Part shown: one piece after another, positions 26,385 to 35,491 of the stretch | Position numbering within the stretch: position 1 is the stretch's first letter | Layout: each line of letters begins with the position of its first letter | NCBI RefSeq assembly: GCF_010468565.1 | Contig: NZ_WUEG01000002.1 | Location: 127,933-191,932 of the forward strand | Direction: 5' to 3' | Length of the DNA stretch: 64,000 nt | Source of the DNA: Allomuricauda sp. TY007 | GTDB taxonomy: Bacteria > Bacteroidota > Bacteroidia > Flavobacteriales > Flavobacteriaceae | Made by a program: the position numbers and the translations under genes | The notes under the pieces: model-generated | What the model was told of the DNA's origin: nothing | Databases searched by the model: none | What the model saw: the letters and a program-made list of their open reading frames with translations, nothing else

Positions 26385-28715
26385 TTAGGCATTATCCAAA
26401 ACCTCAAGTTTGGCAAAACGGAGCAGTAACTTTTTAATGCCGCCCTGATCAAAATGGATTTCAGCCTTTCTATCATTCCCCACACCTTCTATATTTAGTA
26501 TTTTCCCTCTTCCGAATCGGGTGTGGTTCACTCGTGCACCTGTCACCAGGCCTGGATCTAAATCCATAGGTTTGGTCGGGGCAGAAATTTCAGGTTTGAG
26601 CTTCCTTAATTTACGCAACTGGTTTTCGCTGGGCTTTTGCACACTTGGTGGCGTCCCGTTTTTCGGTTTCACCTGTCTTAGTTTGCTCTTGTCCACCTCT
26701 CCAAAAATATTCTTGTCGATCGTGGATTTATACCGATAACCATCGTTCACGGGAGTTAGGTTCTCCACATACTTCTCTTCTATTTCCTCCAAAAACCGAC
26801 TCGGTTCGGCATCAATGAGTTTGCCCCATCTGTATCTGTTTTGGGTATAGGTAAGAAATGCTTGCTTTTCGGCCCTTGTTAGCGCTACGTAAAACAACCT
26901 TCGCTCCTCTTCCAACTCACTTCGGGTATTCATGCTCATGGCCGATGGAAACAAATCCTCCTCCATTCCAACAATGTACACGTAAGGAAACTCCAACCCT
27001 TTTGCCAAGTGGATGGTCATTAGAGCTACCCTATCATCATCCTCGATATCTTTATCCATATCTGTGGCCAGGGCAACATCTTCCAAAAACTCGGTCAAGC
27101 TACCTGTGGCATCGGCAATTTCTTTTTGACCCTCTACAAAATCTTTGATCCCGTTCAATAGTTCCTCGATGTTCTCCATCTTGGCAATACCTTCGGGCGT
27201 ACCATCTTTTTTGAACTCCAACAACAGCCCTGTTTTTTTGGCCACATGTTCCGCCAGGGTAAATGCATCGGAACCCTCATTCATGATTTGGAAGCTCTTG
27301 ATCATGGTAACGAAATCCGTCAACTTACGCTTGGTTCCGGCATTGATGTTCAAATTGAGCTTGTCCAGATGCTCCATTACCTCATAAATGGAACGTCCGT
27401 AATGGTTAGCTGCCACCACCAGCTTATCCACAGTGGTCTGCCCTATCCCACGTGTGGGGAAGTTGATGACCCGCTTTAGCGCTTCCTCATCTTTAGGGTT
27501 GATGATAAGTCGCAAATAGGCCAATACATCCTTAATCTCCTTTCTTTGGTAGAACGACAATCCGCCATAAATACGATAGGGAATATCCCGCTTGCGGAGG
27601 GCATCTTCAATGGCACGGGATTGTGAATTGGTTCGATACAAAACAGCAAACTCACCGTTTTGCATTTGTTGCTGCATTTTGTTCTCAAAAATGGAACCTG
27701 CCACATACCGTCCCTCTTCGGCATCGGTAACGCTCCGGTGTATTTTTATGAGTCCGCCATCATCGTTGGAGGTCCAAACATTCTTTTCCAACTGGTTTTT
27801 ATTGTTCGCGATGATAGAATTGGCTGCGTTTACAATATTTTTTGTGGAACGATAGTTCTGTTCCAAACGATAAACGGCAACATTATCATAATCCCTTTGG
27901 AAATTTAAGATGTTACTGATGTTCGCTCCACGGAACGAATAGATACTCTGGGCATCGTCCCCTACCACGCAAATGTTTTGGTATCGGTCCGACAGTGCTT
28001 TTACAATCAAGTACTGAGAATGGTTGGTATCCTGGTACTCATCCACCAAAATGTATCGGAAACGGTCCTGATACTTCATCAATACCTCTGGGAAACGGGT
28101 CAACAACTCATTGGTCCGCAACAAAAGGTCATCAAAGTCCATCGCACCCGCCTTGAAGCATCTATCCACATAATTCTGATAAATCTCCCCTAATCTTGGG
28201 CGTTTGGCCATGGCATCGGCCTCCATTAATTCAGGGTTCTGAAAATAGGCTTTGACGGTAATCAAGCTGTTTTTGTAAGATGAAATCCGGTTTTGTACCT
28301 GCTTGTATTTGTAAATATCCTTGTCCAGCCCCATTTCCTTGATGATGGAAGCAATCAAACGTTGGGAATCCTGTGTATCGTAAATGGTAAAGTTGCTTGG
28401 ATAGCCCAGTTTATCGCCATCGTACCGAAGCAGTTTGGCAAATACGGAGTGGAACGTACCCATCCAAAGATTCTTAGCTTCGGAATTACCGACAATGGTA
28501 GCAATACGTTTCTTCATTTCGCGCGCTGCCTTATTGGTAAAGGTCAGGGCCAAAATATTAAATGAGTCCACCCCTTGCTCCATCAAGTGGGCGATTCTGT
28601 AAGTGAGCACCCGGGTTTTACCAGAGCCTGCACCCGCAATTACCATCAACGGACCATCTTTGTGCAATACAGGGGCACGCTGCGCATCATTCAATTCATC
28701 TATAAAACTGCTCAA
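26385..28715 (-). CDS. ATP-dependent DNA helicase, UvrD/PcrA/Rep family
   Basis: The 776-residue SF1A helicase has all standard motifs: Q motif LNDAQR, Walker A AGAGSGKTR near residue 28, motif Ia TFTNKAA, DEYQD near residue 226, GDDAQSIYSFRGA, LEQNYRST, VALMTIHLAKGLEF and VALTRAEK. It unwinds DNA 3' to 5' in repair and replication restart. The C-terminal tail (about 700-776) carries the Tudor-like RNA-polymerase-interaction segment of PcrA (ARVNHTRFGRGKILNIEG). It is divergent from the DsrE gene. Confidence 0.96.
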   Translation of the reverse strand: MSSFIDELNDAQRAPVLHKDGPLMVIAGAGSGKTRVLTYRIAHLMEQGVDSFNILALTFTNKAAREMKKRIATIVGNSEAKNLWMGTFHSVFAKLLRYDGDKLGYPSNFTIYDTQDSQRLIASIIKEMGLDKDIYKYKQVQNRISSYKNSLITVKAYFQNPELMEADAMAKRPRLGEIYQNYVDRCFKAGAMDFDDLLLRTNELLTRFPEVLMKYQDRFRYILVDEYQDTNHSQYLIVKALSDRYQNICVVGDDAQSIYSFRGANISNILNFQRDYDNVAVYRLEQNYRSTKNIVNAANSIIANNKNQLEKNVWTSNDDGGLIKIHRSVTDAEEGRYVAGSIFENKMQQQMQNGEFAVLYRTNSQSRAIEDALRKRDIPYRIYGGLSFYQRKEIKDVLAYLRLIINPKDEEALKRVINFPTRGIGQTTVDKLVVAANHYGRSIYEVMEHLDKLNLNINAGTKRKLTDFVTMIKSFQIMNEGSDAFTLAEHVAKKTGLLLEFKKDGTPEGIAKMENIEELLNGIKDFVEGQKEIADATGSLTEFLEDVALATDMDKDIEDDDRVALMTIHLAKGLEFPYVYIVGMEEDLFPSAMSMNTRSELEEERRLFYVALTRAEKQAFLTYTQNRYRWGKLIDAEPSRFLEEIEEKYVENLTPVNDGYRYKSTIDKNIFGEVDKSKLRQVKPKNGTPPSVQKPSENQLRKLRKLKPEISAPTKPMDLDPGLVTGARVNHTRFGRGKILNIEGVGNDRKAEIHFDQGGIKKLLLRFAKLEVLDNA

Positions 28716-28853
28716 GGACTAGAAACTTTTAAAGTAGGCGTGAAATTAGCCATTATTGAGCTCTTGCTAAAATCATCCTTTCAATTTTTATAAACACCGT
28801 AACCGGTTTTCTTCTGATTTTAAATATATTTAAGGTCTTAACCAAAATAGCTG

Positions 28854-29393
28854 ATGAATTTTCACCGCCTCCCCCTATTCCTTTTAGTTTTTGTTACATT
28901 TTCTGGAATTTCACAAGAAACCAAATCAGGTCCCATTGTAGAAAACTACGGTGCCGTTTGGGAAATAGACAACCCAGACTTTAAAACAGACAAATCACAA
29001 GAGTTTAAAGTGGTTTTTGATGTTAAAAATGGACCAGAATCCGACACCGAAATCAATAAAAACCTGAATACAGTAGCGCGTTTTTTAAATATGCACGCCC
29101 AAAGCGGCATCCCTGCTTCGCAATTAAAAGCTGCACTTATCGTGCATGGGACGGCTGCAAGAAACTTACTGACGGACGAAGCTTTTCGAAACAGATACAA
29201 AGTAGACAACCCAAACCGAGAACTTGTAGAGGATTTATTGGAAGCTGGTGTGGAAGTCATTATATGCGGACAATCTTCAAAAACCAGAGGTCTTCCAAAG
29301 GAAGATTTGATTCCTGGTGTTAAAATTGCCCTCTCCGCAATGACGGCCAATATCCAGCTTCAAAATCAAGGATACCGTCAAATTAAATTATAA
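28854..29393 (+). CDS. DsrE family protein, periplasmic
   Basis: The 179-residue product has a cleavable signal peptide (MNFHRLPLFLLVFVTFSGISQ). The mature protein follows the DsrE/DsrF fold: KVVFDVKNG..., NTVARFLNMHAQSGI, LKAALIVHGTA, then LEAGVEVIICGQSSKTRGL with a single Cys at the sulfur-carrier position. Exported DsrE-like proteins are common in flavobacteria; their substrate is not established. The M20 amidohydrolase gene begins 15 bp downstream, so the two are probably cotranscribed. Confidence 0.85.
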   Translation: MNFHRLPLFLLVFVTFSGISQETKSGPIVENYGAVWEIDNPDFKTDKSQEFKVVFDVKNGPESDTEINKNLNTVARFLNMHAQSGIPASQLKAALIVHGTAARNLLTDEAFRNRYKVDNPNRELVEDLLEAGVEVIICGQSSKTRGLPKEDLIPGVKIALSAMTANIQLQNQGYRQIKL

Positions 29394-29408
29394 ACCAACA
29401 CTTATATT

Positions 29409-30695
29409 ATGAAGAAAATTTTAGCACTTGCACTATTTTCCGCAAGTTTATCCATGTATGCCCAAGACCATGGGCTCGAAAAGGACATCGCTGCTGTCGA
29501 ATCTAAAGTAATCGAATGGCGCCGCGATATGCACCAAAACCCAGAACTCAGCAACAGAGAATTTAAAACGGCTGAAAAAATTGCCACTCATTTAAGATCT
29601 TTGGGTATCGAAGTACAAACAGAGGTTGCCCATACGGGTGTAGTCGGACTTTTAAAAGGGGACCATCCCGGAAAAGTAGTTGCCCTTAGAGCTGATATTG
29701 ATGCCCTACCGGTTACCGAAAGAAACGACCTTCCATTTAAATCTGAAGTCAAATCTGAATATTTAGGCGAAGAAGTCGGTGTGATGCATGCTTGCGGACA
29801 CGATACCCATATTGCCATTATGATGGGAACCGCAGAGGTTTTGGCCAAAAACAAGGATAAAATCCACGGAACCATAAAATTCATATTCCAGCCTGCCGAA
29901 GAAGGAGCTCCTCCAGGAGAGGAAGGCGGTGCCGAACTTATGGTGAAAGAAGGCGTACTGGAAAACCCCAAGGTAGATGCCATTTATGGCCTTCATATTG
30001 GTTCCTACCTACCTGTGGGACACATTGCGTATAAACCAGGTGGAGCTTTGGCTGCAGCGCAGCGATTTGTCGTCAAAATCAAAGGAAAGCAATCTCACGG
30101 TTCACAGCCTTGGGGTGGAATCGACCCTATTTTTGTAGCCTCCAAAATTGTGGATGGCTTTCAATCCATCATTAGCCGTGAATTAGAATTGACCAAAGAG
30201 GCGGCAGTAATTACCGTTGGAAAAATAAGTGGTGGTGTACGAAACAATATCATCCCGGAAAGTGCCGAACTTATCGGAACTATCCGTACCTTGGATTACG
30301 ACATGCAAAAACAAGTTAACGATAGAATGAAGGAGATGGCAGAAACCATTGCCAAGGCATATCGCGCCGAAGCTACTGTGGAAATTGCCAAAGGAGTACC
30401 AATCACCTATAACGACCTTGACCTGACCGCAGCATCACTTCCAAGTCTTCAAGAGGTGGCCGGTGAAGAAAACGTACATTTGATCAAAGCCATTACGGGA
30501 GCAGAGGATTTTTCGTTCTACCAAGAAAAAATCCCAGGTTTCTTTTACATTTTGGGCGGTAAAGACCCCAATGCCGGTCCCGACGAGCATTTTCCGCACC
30601 ACACTCCCGATTTTAAAATTGATGATAGTGGGTTACAACTAGGTGTAAAAGCTATGACCGAAATTGCATTGGATTATTTGGACAGAAGCAAATAA
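29409..30695 (+). CDS. M20 family amidohydrolase (aminoacylase/hippurate-hydrolase-like), exported
   Basis: The 428-residue enzyme has a signal peptide ending SMYAQ and a complete M20D core: EWRRDMHQNPELSNRE near residue 36, ALRADIDALPV near residue 95, MHACGHDTHIAIMMG near 125, FQPAEEGAPPGEEGG near 158, and GAEDFSFYQEKIPGFF near 365. These hold the dinuclear metal ligands and general base. It should hydrolyse N-acyl or peptide bonds of amino-acid derivatives in the periplasm. It forms a likely operon with the DsrE gene. Confidence 0.94.
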   Translation: MKKILALALFSASLSMYAQDHGLEKDIAAVESKVIEWRRDMHQNPELSNREFKTAEKIATHLRSLGIEVQTEVAHTGVVGLLKGDHPGKVVALRADIDALPVTERNDLPFKSEVKSEYLGEEVGVMHACGHDTHIAIMMGTAEVLAKNKDKIHGTIKFIFQPAEEGAPPGEEGGAELMVKEGVLENPKVDAIYGLHIGSYLPVGHIAYKPGGALAAAQRFVVKIKGKQSHGSQPWGGIDPIFVASKIVDGFQSIISRELELTKEAAVITVGKISGGVRNNIIPESAELIGTIRTLDYDMQKQVNDRMKEMAETIAKAYRAEATVEIAKGVPITYNDLDLTAASLPSLQEVAGEENVHLIKAITGAEDFSFYQEKIPGFFYILGGKDPNAGPDEHFPHHTPDFKIDDSGLQLGVKAMTEIALDYLDRSK

Positions 30696-30796
30696 ATATT
30701 TTTTAAAAGCTTGGTGTCGATATCCATCCAAAGGCGAACAGGCTTTTCCAAAGGAAAAACCCGAACTTACACTATTTAAAATAACATCAAACTAAG

Positions 30797-30836
30797 GCCC
30801 CAATATCTCCCTAATTTGGAAAATGGATATTGGGGC
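30797..30836. terminator. Hairpin between the M20 gene and the glutamate-synthase-like gene
   Basis: GCCCCAATATC at 30797-30807 pairs perfectly with GATATTGGGGC at 30826-30836 around an 18-nt loop. The following bases are only moderately T-rich, so it may be a terminator of the upstream operon or a leader structure of the next gene. An upstream in-frame ATG at 30816 lies in the loop, which argues for the later start at 30870. Confidence 0.55.
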
Positions 30837-30869
30837 TTGATATTTGTAGTTACTCTTCAAATTAAAAAG

Positions 30870-32444
30870 ATGGAAGCATTCCTTGATTTTTTGGCCGATA
30901 TACCATGGTGGGCTTGGGTATTGATTTTTCTATTATTGGTTGCCGTACGTGATATCTTTCTTCAAAAAGCCCATACCATTAGCCACAACTACCCTATTGT
31001 TGGGCATCTGCGCTATTGGTTGGAAAGCATTGGCCCGGAAATGCGGCAGTATTTTGTGGCCAACAATCGGGAAGAACTCCCCTTTAACCGCATAGAACGT
31101 AGCTGGATTTACGCATCTGCAAAAAAAGAGAACAATTATGAAGGCTTTGGAACGGATAGGGATATCTACAAACACCAACATATTTTCATCAAAAATGCCA
31201 TGATCGGTTTTCAAGTGCCCGAAAACCATCCAAATATTGAACACCCATATTTTCTACCCTGCGCCAAGGTGATGGGTGCCTATAATAAACGGAGAAAACC
31301 ATATCGTCCCGCATCCATCATCAATGTTTCCGCCATGAGCTTTGGGTCGTTATCGGCCGCTGCCATTGAATCATTGAACAAGGGAGTCGAAAAATGTGGC
31401 GCTTACCATAACACAGGCGAAGGTGGACTTTCTCCCTATCACAAACAAGGCGGGGACGTTATTTTTCATTTTGGTACAGGCTATTTTGGTGTGAGGTCAC
31501 GAGATGGAGGATTTTCCATGGATAAACTAAAGGTTTTAGTGGACGATAACCCATGCATCAAAGCCATTGAGATAAAACTATCCCAAGGAGCAAAACCCGG
31601 TAAAGGCGGTGTGCTTCCTGGCTCAAAAATTACACCAGAGCTTGCAGAGATACGTGGTGTTGAAGTCGGCAAGGATGTTATTTCCCCCCCCACCCACAAA
31701 GCATTCACAACAATCCCAGAACTTTTGGAGTTTATCGAATCCATTGCAGAGGAAACTGGATTGCCCGTCGGCATAAAAGGTGCCATTGGAAAAGTCGAGC
31801 AGTGGGAAGAATTGGCCGATTTAATGAAAAAGACGGGCAAAGGACCGGATTTTATCACCATTGATGGTGGCGAAGGGGGTACAGGAGCCGCTCCCCCTAG
31901 TTTTGCCGATCATGTATCCTTGCCGTGGACGTATGGATTTTCCAAAGTATACAGTTTGTTCATGGAACACGGACTTACGGAAAGAGTCGTATTTATTGGC
32001 AGCGGCAAGCTGGGTTTCCCTGGAAAAGCCGCAATGGCATTTGCCATGGGTGCCGACTGCATTAACGTAGCCCGGGAAGCCATGATGAGCATTGGGTGCA
32101 TTCAAGCACAGGTTTGCCATACCAACCGTTGTCCTGCTGGTGTCGCCACCCAAAGTAAGTGGCGTCAAAGCGGCATGAATGTGCCTTTAAAATCCGATAG
32201 ACTGGCACAATACTTTAAAACATTCAGAAAAGAGTTGTTGGAAATCACCCATGCTGCGGGTTACGAGCATCCTTGTCAATTTAATATGGATGATGTACAA
32301 GTAAACGTGGATGATGATTATCTTAGTAGCGATTTAAAATCTGTTTATGGATATCAAAAAGAAAAGGTGAAATTTGAATCCATGCAGCAGCTTTTTGATT
32401 GCGAACACTTAGGTGGAAAGCCAGCATTTAAAAAAACATTTTAA
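30870..32444 (+). CDS. FMN-binding glutamate synthase family protein, membrane-anchored
   Basis: From the ATG at 30870 the product has 524 residues. An N-terminal helix (WWAWVLIFLLLVAV) anchors it in the membrane. The rest is the FMN and Fe-S central domain of glutamate synthase: NVSAMSFGSLSAAAIESL, HNTGEGGLSPYH, IEIKLSQGAKPGKGG, FITIDGGEGGTGAAPP, and the cluster motif CIQAQVCHTNRCPAGVATQ. The glutaminase domain is absent, so it is not a full GltB. Its physiological reaction is unknown; an oxidoreductase moving electrons from a membrane partner is plausible. Confidence 0.92.
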   Translation: MEAFLDFLADIPWWAWVLIFLLLVAVRDIFLQKAHTISHNYPIVGHLRYWLESIGPEMRQYFVANNREELPFNRIERSWIYASAKKENNYEGFGTDRDIYKHQHIFIKNAMIGFQVPENHPNIEHPYFLPCAKVMGAYNKRRKPYRPASIINVSAMSFGSLSAAAIESLNKGVEKCGAYHNTGEGGLSPYHKQGGDVIFHFGTGYFGVRSRDGGFSMDKLKVLVDDNPCIKAIEIKLSQGAKPGKGGVLPGSKITPELAEIRGVEVGKDVISPPTHKAFTTIPELLEFIESIAEETGLPVGIKGAIGKVEQWEELADLMKKTGKGPDFITIDGGEGGTGAAPPSFADHVSLPWTYGFSKVYSLFMEHGLTERVVFIGSGKLGFPGKAAMAFAMGADCINVAREAMMSIGCIQAQVCHTNRCPAGVATQSKWRQSGMNVPLKSDRLAQYFKTFRKELLEITHAAGYEHPCQFNMDDVQVNVDDDYLSSDLKSVYGYQKEKVKFESMQQLFDCEHLGGKPAFKKTF

Positions 32445-32482
32445 TTTAGACCCAAATATATAAACAAGCAATTGTACTACTT

Positions 32483-33253
32483 ATGAAACGAAATTTACTC
32501 CTAATCCTACTTCTGGCAATAACTACAAGTGCTTTTTCACAACGAAAAAGTGAACTTTTTGCTGAAATAGACACATTGAAGACCAGAATCTCCGAAGTGG
32601 AGCAGGAATTAGCAAAGGCAAGACGAGAAATATCATCAGCCAATGCCGAGGCAGAGACCCTTAAAGCAGAAAACGTAACCCTTCGTGATGCCAATGCAAC
32701 ACTTTTGGGCAATATGAGCAACTTCTCACAACTGTCAAAACAAAATTCGGAGAACGTAGATCGTGCCATGGAAGCCCTGGCCAGAAAGGAAAAACAACTT
32801 AGTGGCATCAATGATATGATTTCTTCCAACGATTCCACTGCCATTGTCTCCTTGACAAATATTAAGAAAACTATGGGCGAAAATGCCAAAGTCGGTGTGG
32901 AACAAGGCATCGTAACCATCAGCAACAGTCTAAGCTCACTTTTTGGTTCGGATACTGGTGCAGAGTTGACCGAAGAGGGCAAAACATGGTTGGCCGGTGT
33001 TGCCAACGTGATTAAAGCCAACCCCAATTTTAAAGCAGAGGTCGAAGGATTGAACATTACTGGGGAGTTTGCCCCTACCTACAACCAAGTAGCCGTTGTG
33101 GCTTCAGAATTGGTAACTGTTTTGGAGGTTCCCGCAGAAAGCATCAGTGTTACTGCCAAGGATGGTAATTTCAAGGAGGGCATTAACATCAAACTACAGC
33201 CTGACTACAAAGGTTTTTATGCAAAGGCCAAAGAAAGTACAAAAGGTAACTAA
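32483..33253 (+). CDS. Degenerate OmpA-like coiled-coil protein
   Basis: The 256-residue product has a signal peptide ending TSAFSQ and no lipobox. A coiled coil spans about 22-100. The C-terminal region aligns by eye with the OmpA lipoprotein at 21233: VGVEQGIVTISNSLSSLFGSD against IEVSVEKG.VFVSISDKLLFRSGS-type sequence, then VIKANPNFKAEVEG against VNNKPDFEFMVEG. After VEG the peptidoglycan motif HTDN...NxxLSxxRA is missing, so cell-wall binding is probably lost. A role as a spacer or partner of envelope proteins is inference. A weak AAAAGGT/ACCTTTT hairpin overlaps its stop. Confidence 0.8.
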   Translation: MKRNLLLILLLAITTSAFSQRKSELFAEIDTLKTRISEVEQELAKARREISSANAEAETLKAENVTLRDANATLLGNMSNFSQLSKQNSENVDRAMEALARKEKQLSGINDMISSNDSTAIVSLTNIKKTMGENAKVGVEQGIVTISNSLSSLFGSDTGAELTEEGKTWLAGVANVIKANPNFKAEVEGLNITGEFAPTYNQVAVVASELVTVLEVPAESISVTAKDGNFKEGINIKLQPDYKGFYAKAKESTKGN

Positions 33254-33333
33254 TAACCTTTTGGCTTAAAATACTTTTTGGGATTTTGATGCGTTCTAGG
33301 TAGTGTAAAACCAATAAAAAATCAAACTTCCTT

Positions 33334-33855
33334 ATGAGTGGAGATCAAATCCTTCAGTTATTTGCTTATTTATTACCCGCGGTTGTTACCGGAGCAGTTG
33401 CTTTTTATTTTTTTAGGTTACATACCCGTAACGAAGATGGCCGCAGACGGTTTTTGCTGCACAAAGATTCCCAAAAAGAAACTTTGCCCGTTCGTTTGCA
33501 AGCTTATGAGCGCATGGCCCTTTTCTTGGAACGAATTGCTTTGAACAGCTTGGTTGTGCGCGTTGCACCTACCGGAAAAAGCAAAAGCGATTACGAAAAC
33601 CTATTGATCAAACAGATAGAGACGGAGTTTGAACACAATCTATCACAGCAGATTTATATGTCCGATTCTTGCTGGAACATCATTAAAACGGCCAAAAATG
33701 CTACCATACAAATCATTCGTTCCGCTGGGATGAGCGAGACCGATTCACCGGACAAGCTACGTGAAGATATTCTTAATCAAACCATGGAGAAGGAATCTCC
33801 GTCCAGTGCCGCTTTGGCCTTTGTAAAAAAAGAAGTTACCGAGCTTTGGGATTAA
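33334..33855 (+). CDS. Conserved flavobacterial membrane-anchored protein of unknown function
   Basis: The 173-residue product starts with one membrane helix (about residues 6-25, LFAYLLPAVVTGAVAFYFF), followed by a charged cytoplasmic helical part with QKETLPVRLQAYERMALFLERI and QIETEFEHNLSQQIYMSD. I have seen such short proteins annotated only as a DUF in flavobacteria. No catalytic residues stand out. It follows the degenerate OmpA gene by about 80 bp on the same strand. Confidence 0.78.
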   Translation: MSGDQILQLFAYLLPAVVTGAVAFYFFRLHTRNEDGRRRFLLHKDSQKETLPVRLQAYERMALFLERIALNSLVVRVAPTGKSKSDYENLLIKQIETEFEHNLSQQIYMSDSCWNIIKTAKNATIQIIRSAGMSETDSPDKLREDILNQTMEKESPSSAALAFVKKEVTELWD

Positions 33856-34576
33856 TGCGGTTCAGTAATACAGTACAGTGGCAGTTGGCAGTAGGCAGTA
33901 GGCAGTAAGCAGTAAACAGTAGGCAGTCCGAAGTAACTCAATAATCCAATGTAGTCGGATGCACGATGTACGAAGTCTTGTCTCTCTCTTCTTTGCTCTT
34001 GAACTTGGTATTTGAACTTACAGTTCGCAGTAAACAGTAAACAGTAGGCAGTCTGCAGTAACCAATAACCCAATAACTTCTATGAACTTGATATTTGAGT
34101 TTGTCATTCCGTGCGGATGCTGAGCGAAGCCAAATCGTCATTTCGAAATGAGGTGCAGCGCATCGATTGAGAAATCTCTTTTGAAAGAGTAGCATCGAGC
34201 AGATTTCTCACCTTCCCGCTGGTCGGTTCGAAATGACAATGAAACAATTGTTGGGAGTCGGAAGTCGGATGTCCGAAGCACGAAGTCTTGGTTCTTGTGT
34301 CCAGCAGCGCAGCGGTCTTGGTTCTCTCCTCTTGCTTCTTTGTTCTATCTTCCATCCATTCACCCTTCAGCTTTCACCTTTTTGACACCAATTCCACGAA
34401 TCATCACGAATTTTCTGTTCTTGAAATTGACGCTTGAGTTTGAACTTGCAGTGACAGTCCGCAGTAACCCAATAACTTAGTCAGAAATCCATTTTTTCTT
34501 GAAAAACCAGGCTAAATAACCTCGTGTGCCAAAAAACCATCAACAGAATAACCCTACTACAGAGTACTCGAACAGC
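33856..34576. repeat. 721-bp gene-free region made of dispersed repeats
   Basis: 33861-33930 is a degenerate 7-bp tandem array (GCAGTAG/GCAGTAA), and a second short array lies at about 34020-34060. TTGAACTTG-type hexamers and CTTGTCTCTC..CTTTGCTCTTGAAC lie near 33976-34020, CAGTAACCCAATAA near 34460, and GAAGTCTTGGTTCTTG near 34281. The palindromic element described separately at 34137-34237 is embedded. I see no gene. Confidence 0.82.
34137..34237. repeat. Dispersed palindromic element, single copy
   Basis: It runs GTCATTTCGAAATGAGG... GCATCGATTGAGAAATCTC, a loop of about 30 nt, then AGATTTCTCACCTTCCCGCT and GGTCGGTTCGAAATGAC. This is the same element as at 8786-8876 and in the 4820-5403 array, with a slightly longer loop. 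Confidence 0.85.
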
Positions 34577-35491
34577 CTATTCTTGCTTTTCAGGTTCAAT
34601 TGGGCTCGTTTGCTCGTTCTTGTTCTTCGCATACAAATAACCGCGTTTCCACCATAAGGTCATTCGCTCCTTATTAAAGATCAATGAGTTTGTGGTAAGG
34701 ACCGTTGGCGTATAGTAAAAATTAATGATCGCCCCCTTCCGATTGGCCACTAATTTGCCAATTCTGATATTTTGGTTTTCGATACGGTCCAGCATAAAGC
34801 CAAAAATGGTGGTAATCAAATCAAACGGGTTTTTAGAGGACATACGGTTTAAATGGTTCACCTCGGTATGGAGCACCACCACATCCACCTCAGTCGCTCC
34901 ACGGTTCAATGCTTCTTCAATGGGAACTAAAGTTCCCAAGCCCCCATCGGCATACTCACAACCATTTTTCTTGACCAAACTCATAAATGGTGTGTAGTTG
35001 GACGAAATCCATATCCAATCACAGAACTCATCATACGTGCAATCGTTTATGGACTTATACTCTACTTGGTTCAACGAAAGATTGGAAACCGTTACGACCA
35101 CATCCATCTTGCTTTGCTTCAATTCGTTGAATTCCTCCACTGTAATGGATTTTCGAATCAATTTTCTGAGATTTTCACTTTCTCCAAAGGTTTTTTTTCC
35201 TTTGATAAAGTTTTTGATCACATTCCAATGGTTTATGGCAATGATCTCGACCCCATACTTTTTTTTAATGATGAATGGACAATTACTGAAAATACTGTCT
35301 TGATTAACGTTTGAATAGATATTCTTGATTTTGTCCAACTTGTTCAGGGCCAAATGGGAAATCAATAGGCTCCCTGTGGATGTCCCGACAAATAAATCGT
35401 AATCGTGTTTGGCTTCTTGAATCAAAAATTGGGCAACACCGCCTGCAAAGGCTCCCTTGCTACCTCCTCCCGAAATGACCAATGCCCTCAT
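34577..35491 (-). CDS. Patatin-like phospholipase
   Basis: The 304-residue protein begins ALVISGGGSKGAFAGG, the oxyanion-hole glycine motif, followed by LFVGTSTGSLL near residue 35 (GxSxG nucleophile elbow, here GTSTG) and YADGGLGTLVP near residue 190 (DGG, the Asp of the Ser-Asp dyad). It should hydrolyse acyl lipids in the cytoplasm or at the inner membrane. Its start overlaps the stop of the upstream M1 peptidase gene by 4 bp (ATGA), so the pair is translationally coupled. Confidence 0.92.
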   Translation of the reverse strand: MRALVISGGGSKGAFAGGVAQFLIQEAKHDYDLFVGTSTGSLLISHLALNKLDKIKNIYSNVNQDSIFSNCPFIIKKKYGVEIIAINHWNVIKNFIKGKKTFGESENLRKLIRKSITVEEFNELKQSKMDVVVTVSNLSLNQVEYKSINDCTYDEFCDWIWISSNYTPFMSLVKKNGCEYADGGLGTLVPIEEALNRGATEVDVVVLHTEVNHLNRMSSKNPFDLITTIFGFMLDRIENQNIRIGKLVANRKGAIINFYYTPTVLTTNSLIFNKERMTLWWKRGYLYAKNKNEQTSPIEPEKQE

